Positions 24,312 to 37,440 are shown, counted from the first letter of the stretch. The stretch: DNA of 64,000 nucleotides from Casuarina equisetifolia (GCA_028551475.1 CM052354.1:10871172-10935171), one strand, 5' to 3'. The notes: generated by a model not told the origin, from the sequence alone. Program-made: numbers and translations.

Positions 24312-27300
24312 CTTTTTTTCTTTGCTTCCTTTTCATATTTTCGGATGGTACGATCATCCACCTGATCACTGAGTATCTGCCCTCCAATAGGGGACTTCCC
24401 AGCATCTGGAACCAAGATGAAGAACATGATTATAAATCTATAAAGCATAAAATAACAGTTTACCAACCACATCCAAATAATCAAAAGCAAAATCAACAGA
24501 TAAACAGCAAAGCTTTATGTATCAGCAAGATAACACAAAAGTAGTAAATTGCCTCCTTCACATTTTAGTGACCAACCAGCCAAATCATCAAATCAGTTAA
24601 CGAACCTCATGAAAGCTCACAGTTACCACATCTAGCTACAGACATGAGCAATTTTAGGCTATGAACAAACGAGTGCTACAATTGTGAGCATGGACTATTA
24701 CTTTGCGTATTTCAGGGGTCAATATGTTACTCAAAATTGCTCATAAAAAGGTTAGTTTGGCATGTTCAAATTAAGTAAATTCAGATATAGCAATCTTCAT
24801 TAAAAAAATGTATGTCTCAATTGCAAATGACCACGCACTAAGTCTGATTACACGAATCACATTAATCATCTTGTTCTATTTTCTGTCGTGAAATTAGTCA
24901 TTCAATAGGAAGAAATTGAGTCCCACAAAATCCTCTAAGTTCAACGCTAACAAAACCTCAATCTAAACCATCTTTTGGTAAACAGTACACCTACTCACTG
25001 CAGAACACTGCCAAAGCATGCCTTTACTCTCATAAAGGCCAGTTAAGAGAGTGTAATCCCAGACGGCACCATCTTTAACTTGCTTGCAAACACACCAACA
25101 GTAACTTCTTAACGCAAGCCAATGTAACAGAAACCTGACGTAAAGCAAATCAACTTTTTTTTTTTTTTTTTTTTTCTGGATCAGAGAAGAAAATGACACA
25201 TTCATGCAGACAATATTACCTTTATCATCAGGATCCACCCAAGGCTAACATATAATCCTCTATTAATCTAACATTTATGTACTTCTAAAGTGATCCACCC
25301 AAGAGAAACGTAGATTCTTCTGTTAAATAATCCAAAATTTATGTACTGCCAAAATAAACCGATGGAAGCCTGGACCTTCTTGTCATCTATCACTTATAGC
25401 AGCTCAATCATACTCTTCAAAAAGACCCCTATTACCTAACCATCCTCATTCCTGACAAAGGAGTTCCTTGTCAAAGCTGACATGTAATCATTTTCTTGGT
25501 TGACCATAACACCCTAAGAGTTCTACTGCAGGCAATTTCTCCCAATATAGAAGCACTCAAATTTTACACGACTTGTATTACCAATTTCTGCCTTCAAAAC
25601 CAAGTAAAACCCCAAATTTTGCATACCCTTAAATAATGAAACCCTCTCATCCAATGGTAAAATCTCATTTCAAGTTGAAGGAGCTAATACCTATCACTTC
25701 CCCTTTTAAAGTTCCTTCATCCTCCCATAGTACTTAAAAACATTACTTTCCAACAAGAACTGTAATCAACTGAATGTCACAAATGATGATCTCTTTGCTA
25801 GCATGCAAACCTGGGAAGTCCTGGATGGGAATGCACCAACCTGATACTAATCCAAAGCATTTGCAAATCCTCAACACAACATGATCGGATTAAGCCACTC
25901 TCTCTATGGATTTCCCCTTTGCAAATGCAAGAGAGAAGACATCATTGAATGTAGAAGAAGTTGATGTCACTACCAAAACCTCACCTTTAAGAGGCCAGGA
26001 TATAAGCAATTCCATGATTCCTCCCTGTTCTCACCCAACAACCTGATAATTAAAAAGTTACATCCCACTGTATCATCTCACAGTTTCAAATGCCACCTAG
26101 TTACAGGTAATATATATTTGTAGTATTACATCAACCAGATAGTTATTTTGTACCACAACCCTGTTCCAGCTACAAGCAAATGAATAAAAATGAAGAGTAA
26201 TCCTGCAGCATTCCTCAAATATACCACACTGCAAAGACTTCTCCCTACTTAGTCTACTCAACCCAATCTTATCACACTGCCTTAACTATGGTCTCAAGCA
26301 AAGTAGTTATATTTAACCTGACCAAGCCAAGTAGGCTCCAAATGGACAATCAACCACAGTAGCATTCCACTTTGTTTCCACAAAGCATAATTGAACTACA
26401 TAAGAAGCTGAGGGATACCTTTTTCCCTCGGTCGCATAATTACTTTCACACACTCTAGTATTGCACATATTCCCATATTTCTGTTTAATTCTACTTTTCC
26501 ATCCTTGACCTCGTTAAGACAATACAGCCAAGAAAAAAAAAATTAACTTTCACATACTAGAAACTACAGAAAAGAAAAACTCACAATCACAAGATATGTT
26601 GAGGTATCAGGGCTACGAAGTGGTACTCCCCTCTCCTCTCAAAAAATTAAAAAATGATAATAACAATAGTAATCTAGACTACCCTATGTTGATCTGAACT
26701 ACAGACAACAACTGCCCACATCACATATTACAACATCAAAAAGGACAGAATCCTGGAAGCCAATGCTTTAAATAAAGAAAGACTATCAAATGAATCAACC
26801 TACCAACACCACCAACAAAGACAACATTCAAGTGCCTCTTCTTTGATAATTCCTTCTCATCCATGGTAGCTTCAGTACGTGCCAAGCCAAGAAGTTAGCA
26901 CAAGACAATAACAATTCTATTAGATATTACCAACTGAAAAAATAGCCAACATGCAAGAAGATAAACAGCACGAACTTAAAATTACTTCAGCAAGCACCTT
27001 TTTGTTCAACCTGCACTGGCGCTGCATGGACATCTTCCTCTTTACGGACTTCTCCCTTTGGATCTAAAAACATTGAAAGTAAAAAGGCTTTTCAGGGTAG
27101 CTTTTATATACTAAAATCACATCACCCTTGAAAATATTCCTTGTTTTGTTAGCACTGAAACCATCACAAGAATAGGGTGAACTATGACATTGTGTATTCT
27201 GAACCTATGAGGTCCATGTTCAACTTGCTGATTAAAACAATAGCAATACAGGAAGGCATATTGAACCAGAGGACAAGCGACCAGCACTTAACAAATATGT

Positions 27301-29593
27301 CTTCAAATTTTCACTCTGTTGGCAACCAAAGCAGGGGCTGGTTTTGCCCAAGCAACACATGAATAACCATCTTCTGAAACAGCTCCTAACATCACGACCC
27401 TAAACAATCACTCCAAACCAATATGCCTAAATGACCCAAACCAAATAAATGAAATTTTCAGCTTATAGAACCTTGTTCAAATTCCTAATCATTCATAATT
27501 GTGAACTAAATCATTCTATGAGTCATAGGACTAGAAAGCCCTCACAAACAATGAAAACATTGAAAGCGAAAGGGCTTTTCAGCGTAACTTTTATATACTA
27601 AAATCACATCAGTCTTTAAAATATTGCTTGTTTCATTCGCACTGAAACCACCACAAGAATAAGGTGAATTATGACATTGTGTATTATTAACCCATGAGGA
27701 CCATGTTCAACTTGCCACTCAAAACAATACCAAAATATAAAAGCATATTGAATCAGAGGACAAGCAATCAACATTTAACAAATATTTGTTTAAATTTTCA
27801 ATCTGTGGGGAGCCAAAGCAGGGGCTAGTTTTTCTGGAACAACATACATGAATAACCATCTTCTGAAACAGCTCCTAAGAGCACAATCCTAAACAATCAC
27901 TCCAAACCAATATTCCTAAATGACCCAAACCAAATAATAAAATTTTCGGCTTCTAGAACCTTGGTCAAATTCCTAATCATTCACAATTGCGAACTAAATC
28001 ATTCTATGAGTCATAGGACAAGCAAGACCTCACAAACAATGAACTTTATGGAAATCTTCCCCTTTACTGACATCTCCCTTTGGATCTGAAAACATTGAAA
28101 GCAAAAAGGCTTTTCAGGGTAGCTTTTATATACTAAAATCACATCATTCTACAAAATATTCCATTTTTCATTAGCACTGAAACCACCACAAGAATAGGGT
28201 GAATTATGACATTGTATATTCTGAACTCACTCAAAGCAATAGCAAAATATCAAGGCATTATGAATCAGAGGACAAGCAATCAACATTTAACAAATATTTC
28301 TTTAAATTTTCACTCCGTTAGGAACCAAAGCAAGGGGGTTTTGCAAGAACCAAAGATGAATAACCATCTTCTGAAACAGCTTCTAACATCACATCCTAAA
28401 CAATTACTCCAAACCAATATGCCTAAATGACCCAAACTAAATAAATAAAATTTTCAGCTTATAGAACTTTGGTCAAATTCCTAATCATTCACAATTGTGA
28501 ACCAAATCATTCTATGAGTCATAGGACTAGCGTGCCCTCACAAACAATGAACTCTGCTAAGACAAGCAAAAAAATTATATTACCGCACAAATTTATTTTC
28601 CAGTAGGCTAGTGTCACCAATGACCATTCACGTACTAATGTAAGAATAAGCATACTTGAACTGAATCTTGTAACATCTTTCAAATTAAACATCTTCATTT
28701 TCAATTAAACCATTGACAAGTTCTCCCATCTCAATACCATTAGAACTCAAGCTGAAACAACATGCAATTGAAGGGAAGCAGACAACAAACTGTGAATAAT
28801 GTATCACACAATGATATTAAGGAAAAAAGAAATGAATTGAAAAACCTTTCGCACTAATATATGATAACAAGAGACTAAGCAAAACTTTAACAGGACTACC
28901 AGCCTTCATCCATTTTATCCACATCCTTAACTTCTTCTGCTCTTCAGGATTAACAACCCGATTACTTTCTTCTGCTAAGCTCCGATGACAACATAGACAT
29001 AAATATTCAAACAATAGGAATAATAAACCATCCAAATTATTTATCGACAACCAGTTTATATGCCACCTCAACAGTAGCTGCCGAGTCAGGCCGCAAATAA
29101 CGTATCTCCTCCTCGATATCTATCACTTTTTTCTCATCGGCATCTATCATTAAAGAAGTTTAAAAAAGTTGTTTACACTAATTTCTCAAATTCACCACAA
29201 CCTCAATATTAATGTCCTGAAAGAAAAACAAACTCCAATTGTGCAAGCCAGTTTTATCCATTACAACCTTTTTTAATGAAAAAAAAAAAGTTCAGAATGG
29301 TTCCAAAATCAAACCTAATACAACGTTTTCTTTCGGCTTTCTCATCGACCAAACGGAGGATACGGGAACTCCCCAAAAAATATAAATATAAATCTGAACA
29401 AGAACAGTGACAAACAAAAATTAACAAAATTCACTGAGAAATTCAAACAACTGTAGAATAATTGAGATCAGAGCTCCGATAAACCACAAAGATCCATCGC
29501 AAAATGAGCTAAAAGTTAGCGCATACAAGTGGGGGAAAAAATCGTAAATGACGCAAAAAAACGACTGAGAGAAAGCGTTGGCGACGTACCCAT
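24300..29593 (-). pseudogene. eRF3 (translation termination GTPase), 5' half only
   Basis: eRF3 is the GTPase partner of eRF1 in stop-codon release. Exons on the minus strand: exon 1 ends ATGG at 29593-29590 before donor GTACGT; exon 2 (29119 to about 29086) gives, after joining, MDIEEEIRYLRPDSA; exon 3 (28971-28900) gives EESNRVVNPEEQKK; exon 4 (27063-26998) DPKGEVRKEEDVH; exon 5 (about 26870-26804) KKRHLNVVFVGGV; exon 6 (24405-24300) DAGKSPIGGQILSDQVDDRT and IRKYEKEAKKK. Spliced, the G1 loop reads GGVDAGKSP where eRF3 normally has GHVDAGKST. The donor after exon 2 reads CT instead of GT, and the later half of exon 3 fits better in a shifted frame (KDVDKMDEG). No later GTPase or beta-barrel exon was found down to 20.9 kb, so the gene is truncated. 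Confidence 0.85.
27068..28555. repeat. Three tandem copies of an intron segment of the eRF3 gene
   Basis: Units begin AAACATTGAAAG at 27068, 27554 and 28089 (periods 486 and 535), each with TTTTCAGG(G/C)TA(G/A)CTTTTATATACTAAAATC, CTGAAACC(A/C)(T/C)CACAAGAAT and a shared end CTCACAAACAATGA. The third unit is preceded by a second copy of part of exon 4 (minus-strand DPKGDVSKGED near 28078-28046) that has since diverged; the middle unit lacks it. All lie in the intron between exons 3 and 4. Confidence 0.9.
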
Positions 29594-29830
29594 GGAGAAG
29601 TTAGTGCTGAGATTCAGTGCGACTAGGGCTTATGCCAAACTGAAAAGCAGAAGGCGAGAAAGCAGGCTCTTCGGAGAACGAGACGTTCTCAGGGGACTTC
29701 TGGAACCTACAATTAGCGGAGAGAGGACCTGTTTGCTCTTCGGCTATATGCCGATGCCGTTCGCCCTGTAAATGGGGTTAAACCGCAGTTTATCGGGTTA
29801 AAACGCCGCGATCGACCCGATTGCTGTTTT
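29594..29830 (-). promoter_or_regulatory. eRF3 5' leader and promoter-proximal region
   Basis: Upstream of the eRF3 start codon the minus strand carries a CT-rich leader (CAGGTCCTCTCTCCGC near 29730) and a GC-richer stretch with repeated GGGTTAAA words at 29772-29803. An open frame on the plus strand here (29529-29771) is antisense to the leader and not a gene. The transcription start cannot be fixed from sequence. Confidence 0.4.
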
Positions 29831-30246
29831 CCCTTTCTTTTCTTGTATTTCCACATAGGAAAATGTTTTTCTTTTCTTGCCTCATCTGTTTTTGAGTTTT
29901 TTTTTTTTTTTCCTTAGGTGAAGGAGGATTTGAAGATATGGGACATTTAAGCACCGTGGAAAAGATATATTAGAACTTTTACTTATATGATAACGGGTTT
30001 TCTCAATTTTAAAATTGACTTTAAATTAAATAATGGGTCTCTAATTCTTTTTTAATGCTCACCATAGTAAGCACACAAGCTTTATTGTATTTCCACAAGC
30101 TTCATTGCACTTCCCAAAGACCCAAACACAAGCTATAAAGATTTTATTCAAGCGTGTTTCAAGGTTAAAATCCTTGATTATTTATACATAGGCTGCATAT
30201 CTAATAGCACATAAATAAAGCACCTCCTTTAACAACACACATGGAG
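29831..30246. other. Gene-free spacer between eRF3 and copia element
   Basis: Contains a T-rich run (29896-29912) and, on the minus strand at 30060-30240, an LTR-like region (TATAAATAATC near 30185). No frame of note. Confidence 0.4.
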
Positions 30247-30922
30247 TATTGGTTTGGTCCAGCTCATATTCAGGATTTATTATTGGGTTCTATTAGAGTA
30301 ATGCTATCCTAAGGTTTTTTTTTTTTTTTTTAAAAAAGGTTTTTCCTTAGGTATGATGGTCAAAAGAGAAAAATAAAAAAAGAGCAAAATTTTACAGGAA
30401 TTAAAAATCATGTGTAGTAGTTGATCAAATGCTGGATTAAGGTTGATCCAAGGTATGATTGAACTGAATTTTTTGTTAGTGGGTTTGGAATTGGGTGTTC
30501 TTCATTGTGAATGGTTGGATCGTCATTTGGAGTTCTTTAAATCAGAAAATCTTAGTCAAAAATCTAGGTAATTTTTCTCTAACTTTTCTTGATTAAGTTG
30601 ATATTTACAACTTGTTTTTTACTATCAATTAGTGATTCTACTATTATTAAATCAGTAAATCTTTGTCCTATTGTTATTGTTAAGGACTTGATTAAGTTGT
30701 AAACCTAACAATTTATATAGTAGAAATTTGGGTGGACTCTACAATCAGTCCTGTGGTTTTTATCTTTCACAGTGGAAGAGTTTTCCACATCAAAATTTAT
30801 CTTATATTGATTGTAGTGTGTACATCTTTTACTTATGATTCAAAATATATTATTGGTGTTTTAGTATTTCCTCATAGGTTCAATCAAAGTAGAAAACTCT
30901 ATACATATTTTTTTTCCTATCA
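30247..30922 (+). repeat. 5' LTR of the 30-37 kb copia element
   Basis: Aligns end to end with 36742-37434. It begins TATTGGTTTGGTCC where the partner begins TGTTGGGTTAG, so the terminal TG has mutated, and it ends CCTATCA just before the primer site. The two LTRs differ in many places, including the length of the T-rich run near 30315, which indicates an old insertion. Confidence 0.85.
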
Positions 30923-30973
30923 GAGTGGTATCAAGAGCCTAGTTTGTTTTATTTTTTTGAATTTGATTGAATC

Positions 30974-33900
30974 ATGGAACTAAGCACTAATAGGATGATT
31001 AGTTTGAATGGAAGAAATTATCATGTTTGAAAGGGTAAGATTGAAGATTTACTTTATGTGGAGCATTGGCATTTACCAATGTTTAGTAAAACAAGACCAC
31101 AAAACATGAGTGAGGCTGATTGGACTCTTGAGCATAAAATTGTATATGGGTTCATTCGATAATTTGTAGATGAGAATATTTTAGATCACATTAGTGAAGA
31201 AACACATGCTTAGACTCTATGGAACAAGTTTGAATTCTTATATGCACAAAAGACTAGAAACAATAAGATGTATTTGATAAAGTAACTTATTAGCTTGAAA
31301 TACAAAGATGGTCAATCCATATCTAATCACTTGAATGAGTTTCAAGGAGTATTAGTGTTAGGTTTTATGGCTTAACAAGAAGGGAGGTTGAATTGATTAA
31401 GCCAAGAATTAGCTACAATATTTCTTATCTAAAATAATTCTAGGAGTTCATACAATTCACATGGTTATTATAGGAAAAACAGAAAGCTAACAACATAATG
31501 ATTTGTTTTAGAACAATAAATCAGACTCACGGGTAAGGAAGCAAATTAACGCCAAGCCAATAGATAAATAGTTATCAATAATCAGCATGTTAGCTTTAAG
31601 CAAATAAAAGAAAGAGAAACACTAGATTTACCACGGTGGTTCGGTACTCAATCCTTGAGCCCTACATCCACCATCTTCTCCTTTAATCCAACCAATTGAA
31701 GTCTCCTTTACTCAAACCAAATTAGGAGAAAACGTTCTCCCTAATCCAAGCAATTCCTTCTCAAGGAATTCTTAAGTACAGTTATAAGATATGATTACAA
31801 GATCATGTTCAAATGCAAATCCCCAAATAAGATGATAGTTTGTGGGATATTACAAATTAAAGGAGCTATTAACGTATGAATAGTAAAGCTCAAAGCTACT
31901 ATCATGAAATCCCTAAATTACAATAAATTAGGGTTTCGGATTCCTTACAATGTTTATGTGCAATATATATTTTGAATGTAATTAGCACATGAACAAGGTC
32001 ATACAAGATACAATAGATGATAAAATCAGATAACAAACTATTTAATCACAATAGCACTATAACCTTGTATTTCATCAAAAGTGAACAAGATTGATTGATT
32101 AATTAGATGAGCTCAAAGGATGATTGTTCAATGAAAGAGAACTTCAGATGCTCATAAATTGTCAACCTCTTCTTGAAAGATTAGCTTTTCTTAAATAGGA
32201 AAAGTAGAGCTAGGGTTTCAAACATTCAAACCTCAAATGTAGCCTTCTGCCGGTTAGAATAGTAAATCACCCTTAAAATCAACTTCACATCTTCACTCTT
32301 AATCACAAATCCGACCGTTCTAACACCAGTCTACTCGAGAATCCTCCCATTGAGGTCTCGATCACCAGCAGCGCTACTTCTCCCTCTCTCTCTTTCTCAG
32401 TTGCCTTATGCTCATACTAGGGAGTTAGGGCATCATGACCATGCGAGTGGCTTAAAAGAAAGGATGCTTAAACGAAACGGTGAGTTTCATTCAAGTGATA
32501 CAGACTGGCTAAGAGATTTCCAGTTGATAGGCCATGAAACTATAAGTGGGCCGTGAGCATTTCTAATAGGCAAGCTAAAAGCACAAGTAACAAGCAGACC
32601 GAGAACACATATAATAAGTAGGCCAAGAGCAATTATAATGAACAAGCCGAGAGCACAAAGAGCATAGGTTCTTGGTAGAACCATAATTTGCTCCAATAAC
32701 CTTTTAGTAAATTAGTCTTAATTCAGCACGATAGTTTTGTTAGAGTCAATCACCTCATACCTTCATCCAAACAAAAGCAAGTATCATTTTTTCTAAAATA
32801 TAATAGACCATATATCTAAAATCATTTAAATAAGGCTTTTCTCAAGGCATTATATAATGATATTAAATAAGACATTTCTCAAAGGCATTATATAATAATA
32901 TTATATTAAGAAATGTAGGAACCCGGCTACTTTATAATATCATTGATTAATATTATAATTTGTACACCTTTTACTTTCTATGATTTTCTTTTATACTTAT
33001 GAAAAACATATTTCAAGAAATAATTCACAAATATATTTTATCATAATAAAATCCTTATTTTCCAACAATTAGATCAACTTTCAACTAGGAATACGAAATT
33101 TGAAGATGAAGTACATGGACTTTGGTTACTTGGTACTTTATCAGAATCTTGGGAGACATTTCATATGTCAGTGAGTAACTCTAGTCTTGATGGTATTGTC
33201 ACTTTAGATTTTGCCAAGAATAGTATTTTAAATGAAGAGATAAGAAGAAAGAGTCATGGTTCTTTGTCTTATTTTGAAGCTTTGGTTGTTGAAAACAAGG
33301 GGAAAGTTAGTGTAGAGGTTTGAGAGGCAATAACAGAAGTTAAAGTAAGTCTAGATCATGACATAAATATGTAGAGTGCCATCATTGTGATAAGATGAGT
33401 CATATCAAGAAAAATTGTTTCCAATTGAAAAATGAAAAGAAGAATGATAAAGGTAGAAATGAAAAGAAGAAAGTTAATGAAAACAATGAGAAAAAGGATA
33501 ACAATGATGATGATTGAGTTGCAGTAACTACTAATGAACTTGTTATTGTGTACTATGACAATAATGTGAATTTTACAAGCAATGAAATAAGTTGGGTAAC
33601 TAATAGTGGTGCTTCCTTTCATATCACCTCCAAGCGGAAATTCTTTACTTCTTATACTCTAAGAAACTTTGGCACATTAAAGATGGGTAATGATTGCTTG
33701 GCTAAAGTTGCAGGTATGAGATATGTATGCGTAGAGACTCTTAATGGATCCAAGTTAGTTCTTAAGAATGTCATACATGTACCAAAAATTCGCTTGAATT
33801 TGATTTCTATTAGATAACTTGATGATGAAGGTTTTTGTAATATCATTAATAATGGACAATGGAAACTCACTAAGGGTTTATTAATTATGACTAGAGGCAA

Positions 33901-36670
33901 GAAAGAGTCTGCTTTGTATTTGTCTTAGGCCAAGATTTCCAAGAACATTTGTAATGTAATGAAAGATAAGAATGCAAGTGCTTTATGGATAAATGCTTAA
34001 GTCACATGAGTAAGAAAGTCATGAATGTATTGACAAAGAAGAACTTGCTATATGGGATTAAGAGTGCAAAACTTGAAAAATGTGTACATTATTTAGCTAG
34101 AAAATAAAAAAGAGTTTCATTCTATAGTCACCCTCGTTTAAGAAAATTAGATTTCTTGGAGTTAATATACTCAGATGTTTGTAGCCTAATTATTCTAAGG
34201 ATGCTTGGTGGAGCATCCTACTTTGTGACCTTCATATGACTATTCAAGAAAGCTTTGGGTTTATATTTTGATGTCAAAAGATCAAGTGCTAAATGTGTTC
34301 AAGTAGTTTCAAGTTTTAATAGAAAGACAAACTAAAAAGAAGTTGAAATGTATCCGATCAGACAATGGTAGTGAGTACATTGGACCATTTGATGAGTATT
34401 GCAGGCAACATGGTATTTGACATCAAAAGACACTTTTGAAAACACCTTAATTGAATGGTATAGCAGAAAGAATGAATATGACATTAGTTAAAAGAGTCAA
34501 ATGTATAATTTCAAATGCTAACTTGCCAAAAACATTTTAGGGTGAGGCATTACTTACAACAGCTCATGTTATCAATTTATCTTCAATTGTTGCTTTAGAT
34601 GGTAATGTGCCAAATAAAGTTTGGTTTGGCAATGGTGTTTCCTATAACTATCTAAGAGTGTTTGGTTGTAAAACATTTGTTTATATTCCAAAGGATGGGA
34701 GGTTTAAGTTAGATGTCAAGACACGAAAATATATATTTCTTGGTTATGGTTTTGTTAAATTTGGCTATAGGTTTTAAGGTCCAACTATGAAGAAAATTAT
34801 GAGGAGTCATGATGTTGTATTTTTTTAAAATTAAAATATAATTGATATTAGCCAGAAGGAGAAGAATATGTCACAAGGCTCTAAGATTGATATTAATATT
34901 GATCTAATTCCTTCAAATGATTTGCAAAGATAATTGCTAGAACAAGTTGAAAGCGATATTCAACATGATGTTAAGGATTAGATTTAAAATGACCAACAAG
35001 GTACAAATAATAATGACACTCAGATAGATAATGTTGTTGATATTGCTAATGTTCAGCAAAATCCATCTACAGTTCCACCATTGAGGAGGTCTATTAGAGA
35101 TCTCCATCCATCCTCTAGATACTTTCCTGAGTAGTATGTATTATTGACTGATATAAGTGATCCTGAGAGCTTTGAAGAAGCAATAAAGGATGTGAATAAG
35201 AAAAAATGGGTTGATGTAATGCAAAATAAGTTGAAATCTTTGCATGAAAATCAAACATTTGAGTTAGTAACATTGTCTAAACGCAAGAAAGCTTTGAAGA
35301 ATTGTTGGATTTACATATTGAAACATGATGAAAATTCTTCACAACCCCAATACAAAGCTAGACTAGTTGTTAAGGGTTTTAGTTAGAAAAAAGGTGATTA
35401 TGATGAGATCTTCTTACCTATTGTGCAAATGTCCCCAATTTGAATGGTTTTAGAATTCACTACTAGTCTTGATCTTGAAATTGAGCAAATAGACATAAAG
35501 ACTGCTTTCTTTCATGGTGACCTAAATAAAGAAATTTATATGGAATAGCCAAAAGGTTTTAAAGAAAAAGGTAAAGAGAACTATGTTTGTAAACTAAAAA
35601 AAAATTTATATGACTTAAAACAAGCACCAAGACAATGGTATCGAAAATTTAAGTCTTTTATGGGGAAGCAAGCCTATAAGAAGACAAATTCTGATAATTG
35701 TGTATTTGTGTTGAAGTTTTCAAATGATGATTTTATCATTCTACTACTTTATGTAGATAATATGCTTATAATTGGTAAGAATGTTGCAATAATTGGAAAG
35801 TTGAAGCAGGAGTTAAGTAAGTCATTCTTAATGAAAGACTTAGGCCGAGTGAAGCAAATTCTTGGTATGAGAGTTAGTCATGATAGAAAAGCCAAGAAAT
35901 TATAGTTGTCTTAAGAGGAGTACATTAAAAAAATGCTTCAAAGGTTTTGTATGGATAAAGCTAAAGTGATGAGCACACCTTTTACTACACACTTTAAGCT
36001 CAGTAAGAAACAATGTTCTACAAATGAAAAAGAGATAAAATATATGGAAAGAGTTTCTTATGCTTCTACTATTGGTTGTTTACTATATGCAGTGATTTGC
36101 ACAAGGCCAAATATAGTTCATGCAATTAGAGTAGTTAGTAGATTTACTTCCAATCTTAGAAGAGAACATTGGAATGCAGTAAAATGGATCATAAGGTATC
36201 TTCAAGGCACTTTTAGTTTGAAACTTTTATTTGGAAGTGAAAAACCTATTTATGTTAGATGTATAAATTCTAACATGGCAAGAGATATTGATAATAGAAT
36301 ATCTACTTTAGACTATTTGATTAAGTTTTCAAAGGGAGCTATATCATAACAATCAAGATTACAAAAATGTATTGCTTTATCTACAATGGAAGTAGAATTT
36401 ATTGTGACAATGGAAGCATGTAAATAGTTGCTTTGGACTAAAGAATTCATAAAAGAACTTGGTTTCGTGCAAGAAAAGTATATGTTATTCTATGATAGCT
36501 AAAATGCTATACATCTTGTTAAGAATTTTACTTTTCATCAAAGATCAAAGCATATTGATATAAAATATCATTGAATATGAAATATCATGGAAACCAAAAA
36601 AGTTAAGTTTTAGAAGGTACATATTGAGGATAATGGTTTTGATATGATGACAAAGGCACTTTGGTGAGAA
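30974..36670 (+). pseudogene. copia gag-pol, many nonsense codons
   Basis: Gag starts MELSTNRMISLNGRNYHV and is split by the nested LTR (before 31351, after 33068), resuming as QLSTRNTKFEDEVHGLWLLG. Protease: WVTNSGASFHI, with Asn in place of the catalytic Asp. Integrase core: CIRSDNGSEYIGPFDEYC near 34350-34400 and GIAERMN. Reverse transcriptase: FELVTL, QYKARLVVKGF, KTAFFHGDL, QAPRQWY, and YVDNMLIIG at about 35746, where the usual catalytic YVDD has become YVDN. RNase H region ends near 36420 and after. Many stops are TAG or TAA where the family has CAG or CAA, the pattern left by C-to-T change. Non-functional. Confidence 0.88.
31356..33067 (+). mobile_element. Long solo LTR (1712 bp) with target duplication ATTAG
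   Basis: Gag codons end at GAGTTTCAAGGAGT and resume 1.7 kb later. The insert starts TGTTAGG at 31356 and ends CCAACA at 33067, and ATTAG stands directly on both sides (31351-31355 and 33068-33072). There is no primer site or coding region, so it is one long LTR left by recombination. The phrase AAGAAGGGAGGTTGAATTG near its start and the TTCCAACA end match the solo LTR at 55844-57104 in opposite orientation. Long LTRs with such a start are typical of the SIRE/Maximus copia lineage; that placement is inference. Confidence 0.88.
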
Positions 36671-36741
36671 AAATTTGAGTTTTGTCGATGTGTAGTCAGC
36701 TTGAATTTCACTTGAGGGCATTTGGGCTAGAAAGGGAGAAT

Positions 36742-37434
36742 TGTTGGGTTAGTTTAACCTATATTCGAGATTTATTATTAGGTCCTATTAGGATAATGTT
36801 GCCCTAAGGTTTAGAAAGAAAAAAAAAAGAGGTTTTTTTTTTCTAGGGTGTGGCTTTCAAAAGAAAAGAGAGAGAGAGAGAGAGAGAAGAAAAAGAGCAA
36901 AATTTTGTAAGAATTAAAAGCTTTGTGTAGCAATTGATCAAACGCTTGATTAAGGTTGATCCATGGTCTGATTGAGTTAAACTTTTGTTAGTAGGTTCAA
37001 AATTGGTTGTTCTTCATTCTAAACTATTATGTTATCATTTGGAGCTCTTTAAATCAACAAATCTTGGTCAAAAATTTGGGTAATTTTCTTTAACTTTTCT
37101 TGGTTAAGTTAATATTTACAATTTGTTCTTCATTATCAATTGACAATTCTATTCTTATTGAATCAATAAATCTTTATCCTGTTGTTATTGTTAAGAACTT
37201 GATTGGGTTGTAAACTTAATAATTTATATAGTGGAGATTTGGATGAACTCCATGATTAGTCTTATGGTTTTGATTCTTCACATTGGAGTTTTTCACATAA
37301 AAAATTCTCTTGTGTTGATTATGATGTTTGCATTTTTTATTTGTGATTTAAAATATATTATTGGTATTTTAGTATTTCCTCATAGGTTCATTCAATCAAA
37401 GTAAGAAACTCTATATGTTTTTTTTTTTTTTTCA
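36742..37434 (+). repeat. 3' LTR of the 30-37 kb copia element
   Basis: Starts TGTTGGGTTAGTTTAACC after the purine tract and ends in a T run plus CA at 37433-37434. It has a (GA)n stretch near 36868-36888 not present in the 5' LTR. Confidence 0.85.
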
Positions 37435-37440
37435 ATAGGG

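Larger units (their letters stand above)
30247..37434 (+). mobile_element. Ty1/copia element, heavily decayed, with nested solo LTR
   Basis: Two direct LTRs (30247-30922 and 36742-37434) flank a gag-pol region in the order gag, protease, integrase, reverse transcriptase, RNase H, which is the copia order. A primer site TGGTATCAAGAGCC (30926-30939) follows the left LTR, and a purine tract AAAGGGAGAA (36731-36740) precedes the right. No clear target duplication is visible at the ends. The coding region holds a great many in-frame stops, so it is old and inactive. A 1712-bp solo LTR interrupts gag. Confidence 0.9.

Noticed and set aside
24963..25238. Minus-strand open frame with a poly-Lys tract
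   Set aside because: The Lys come from a 21-base T run; the rest shows no family features, and the start is arbitrary.
29529..29771. Plus-strand gene antisense to eRF3 exon 1
   Set aside because: The opposite strand explains the sequence better (5' leader, ATGG and donor GTACGT joining to the eRF3 start); the plus frame has no recognisable features.
30926..30939. tRNA gene fragment (TGGTATCAAGAGCC)
   Set aside because: It is the retroelement primer binding site directly behind an LTR.
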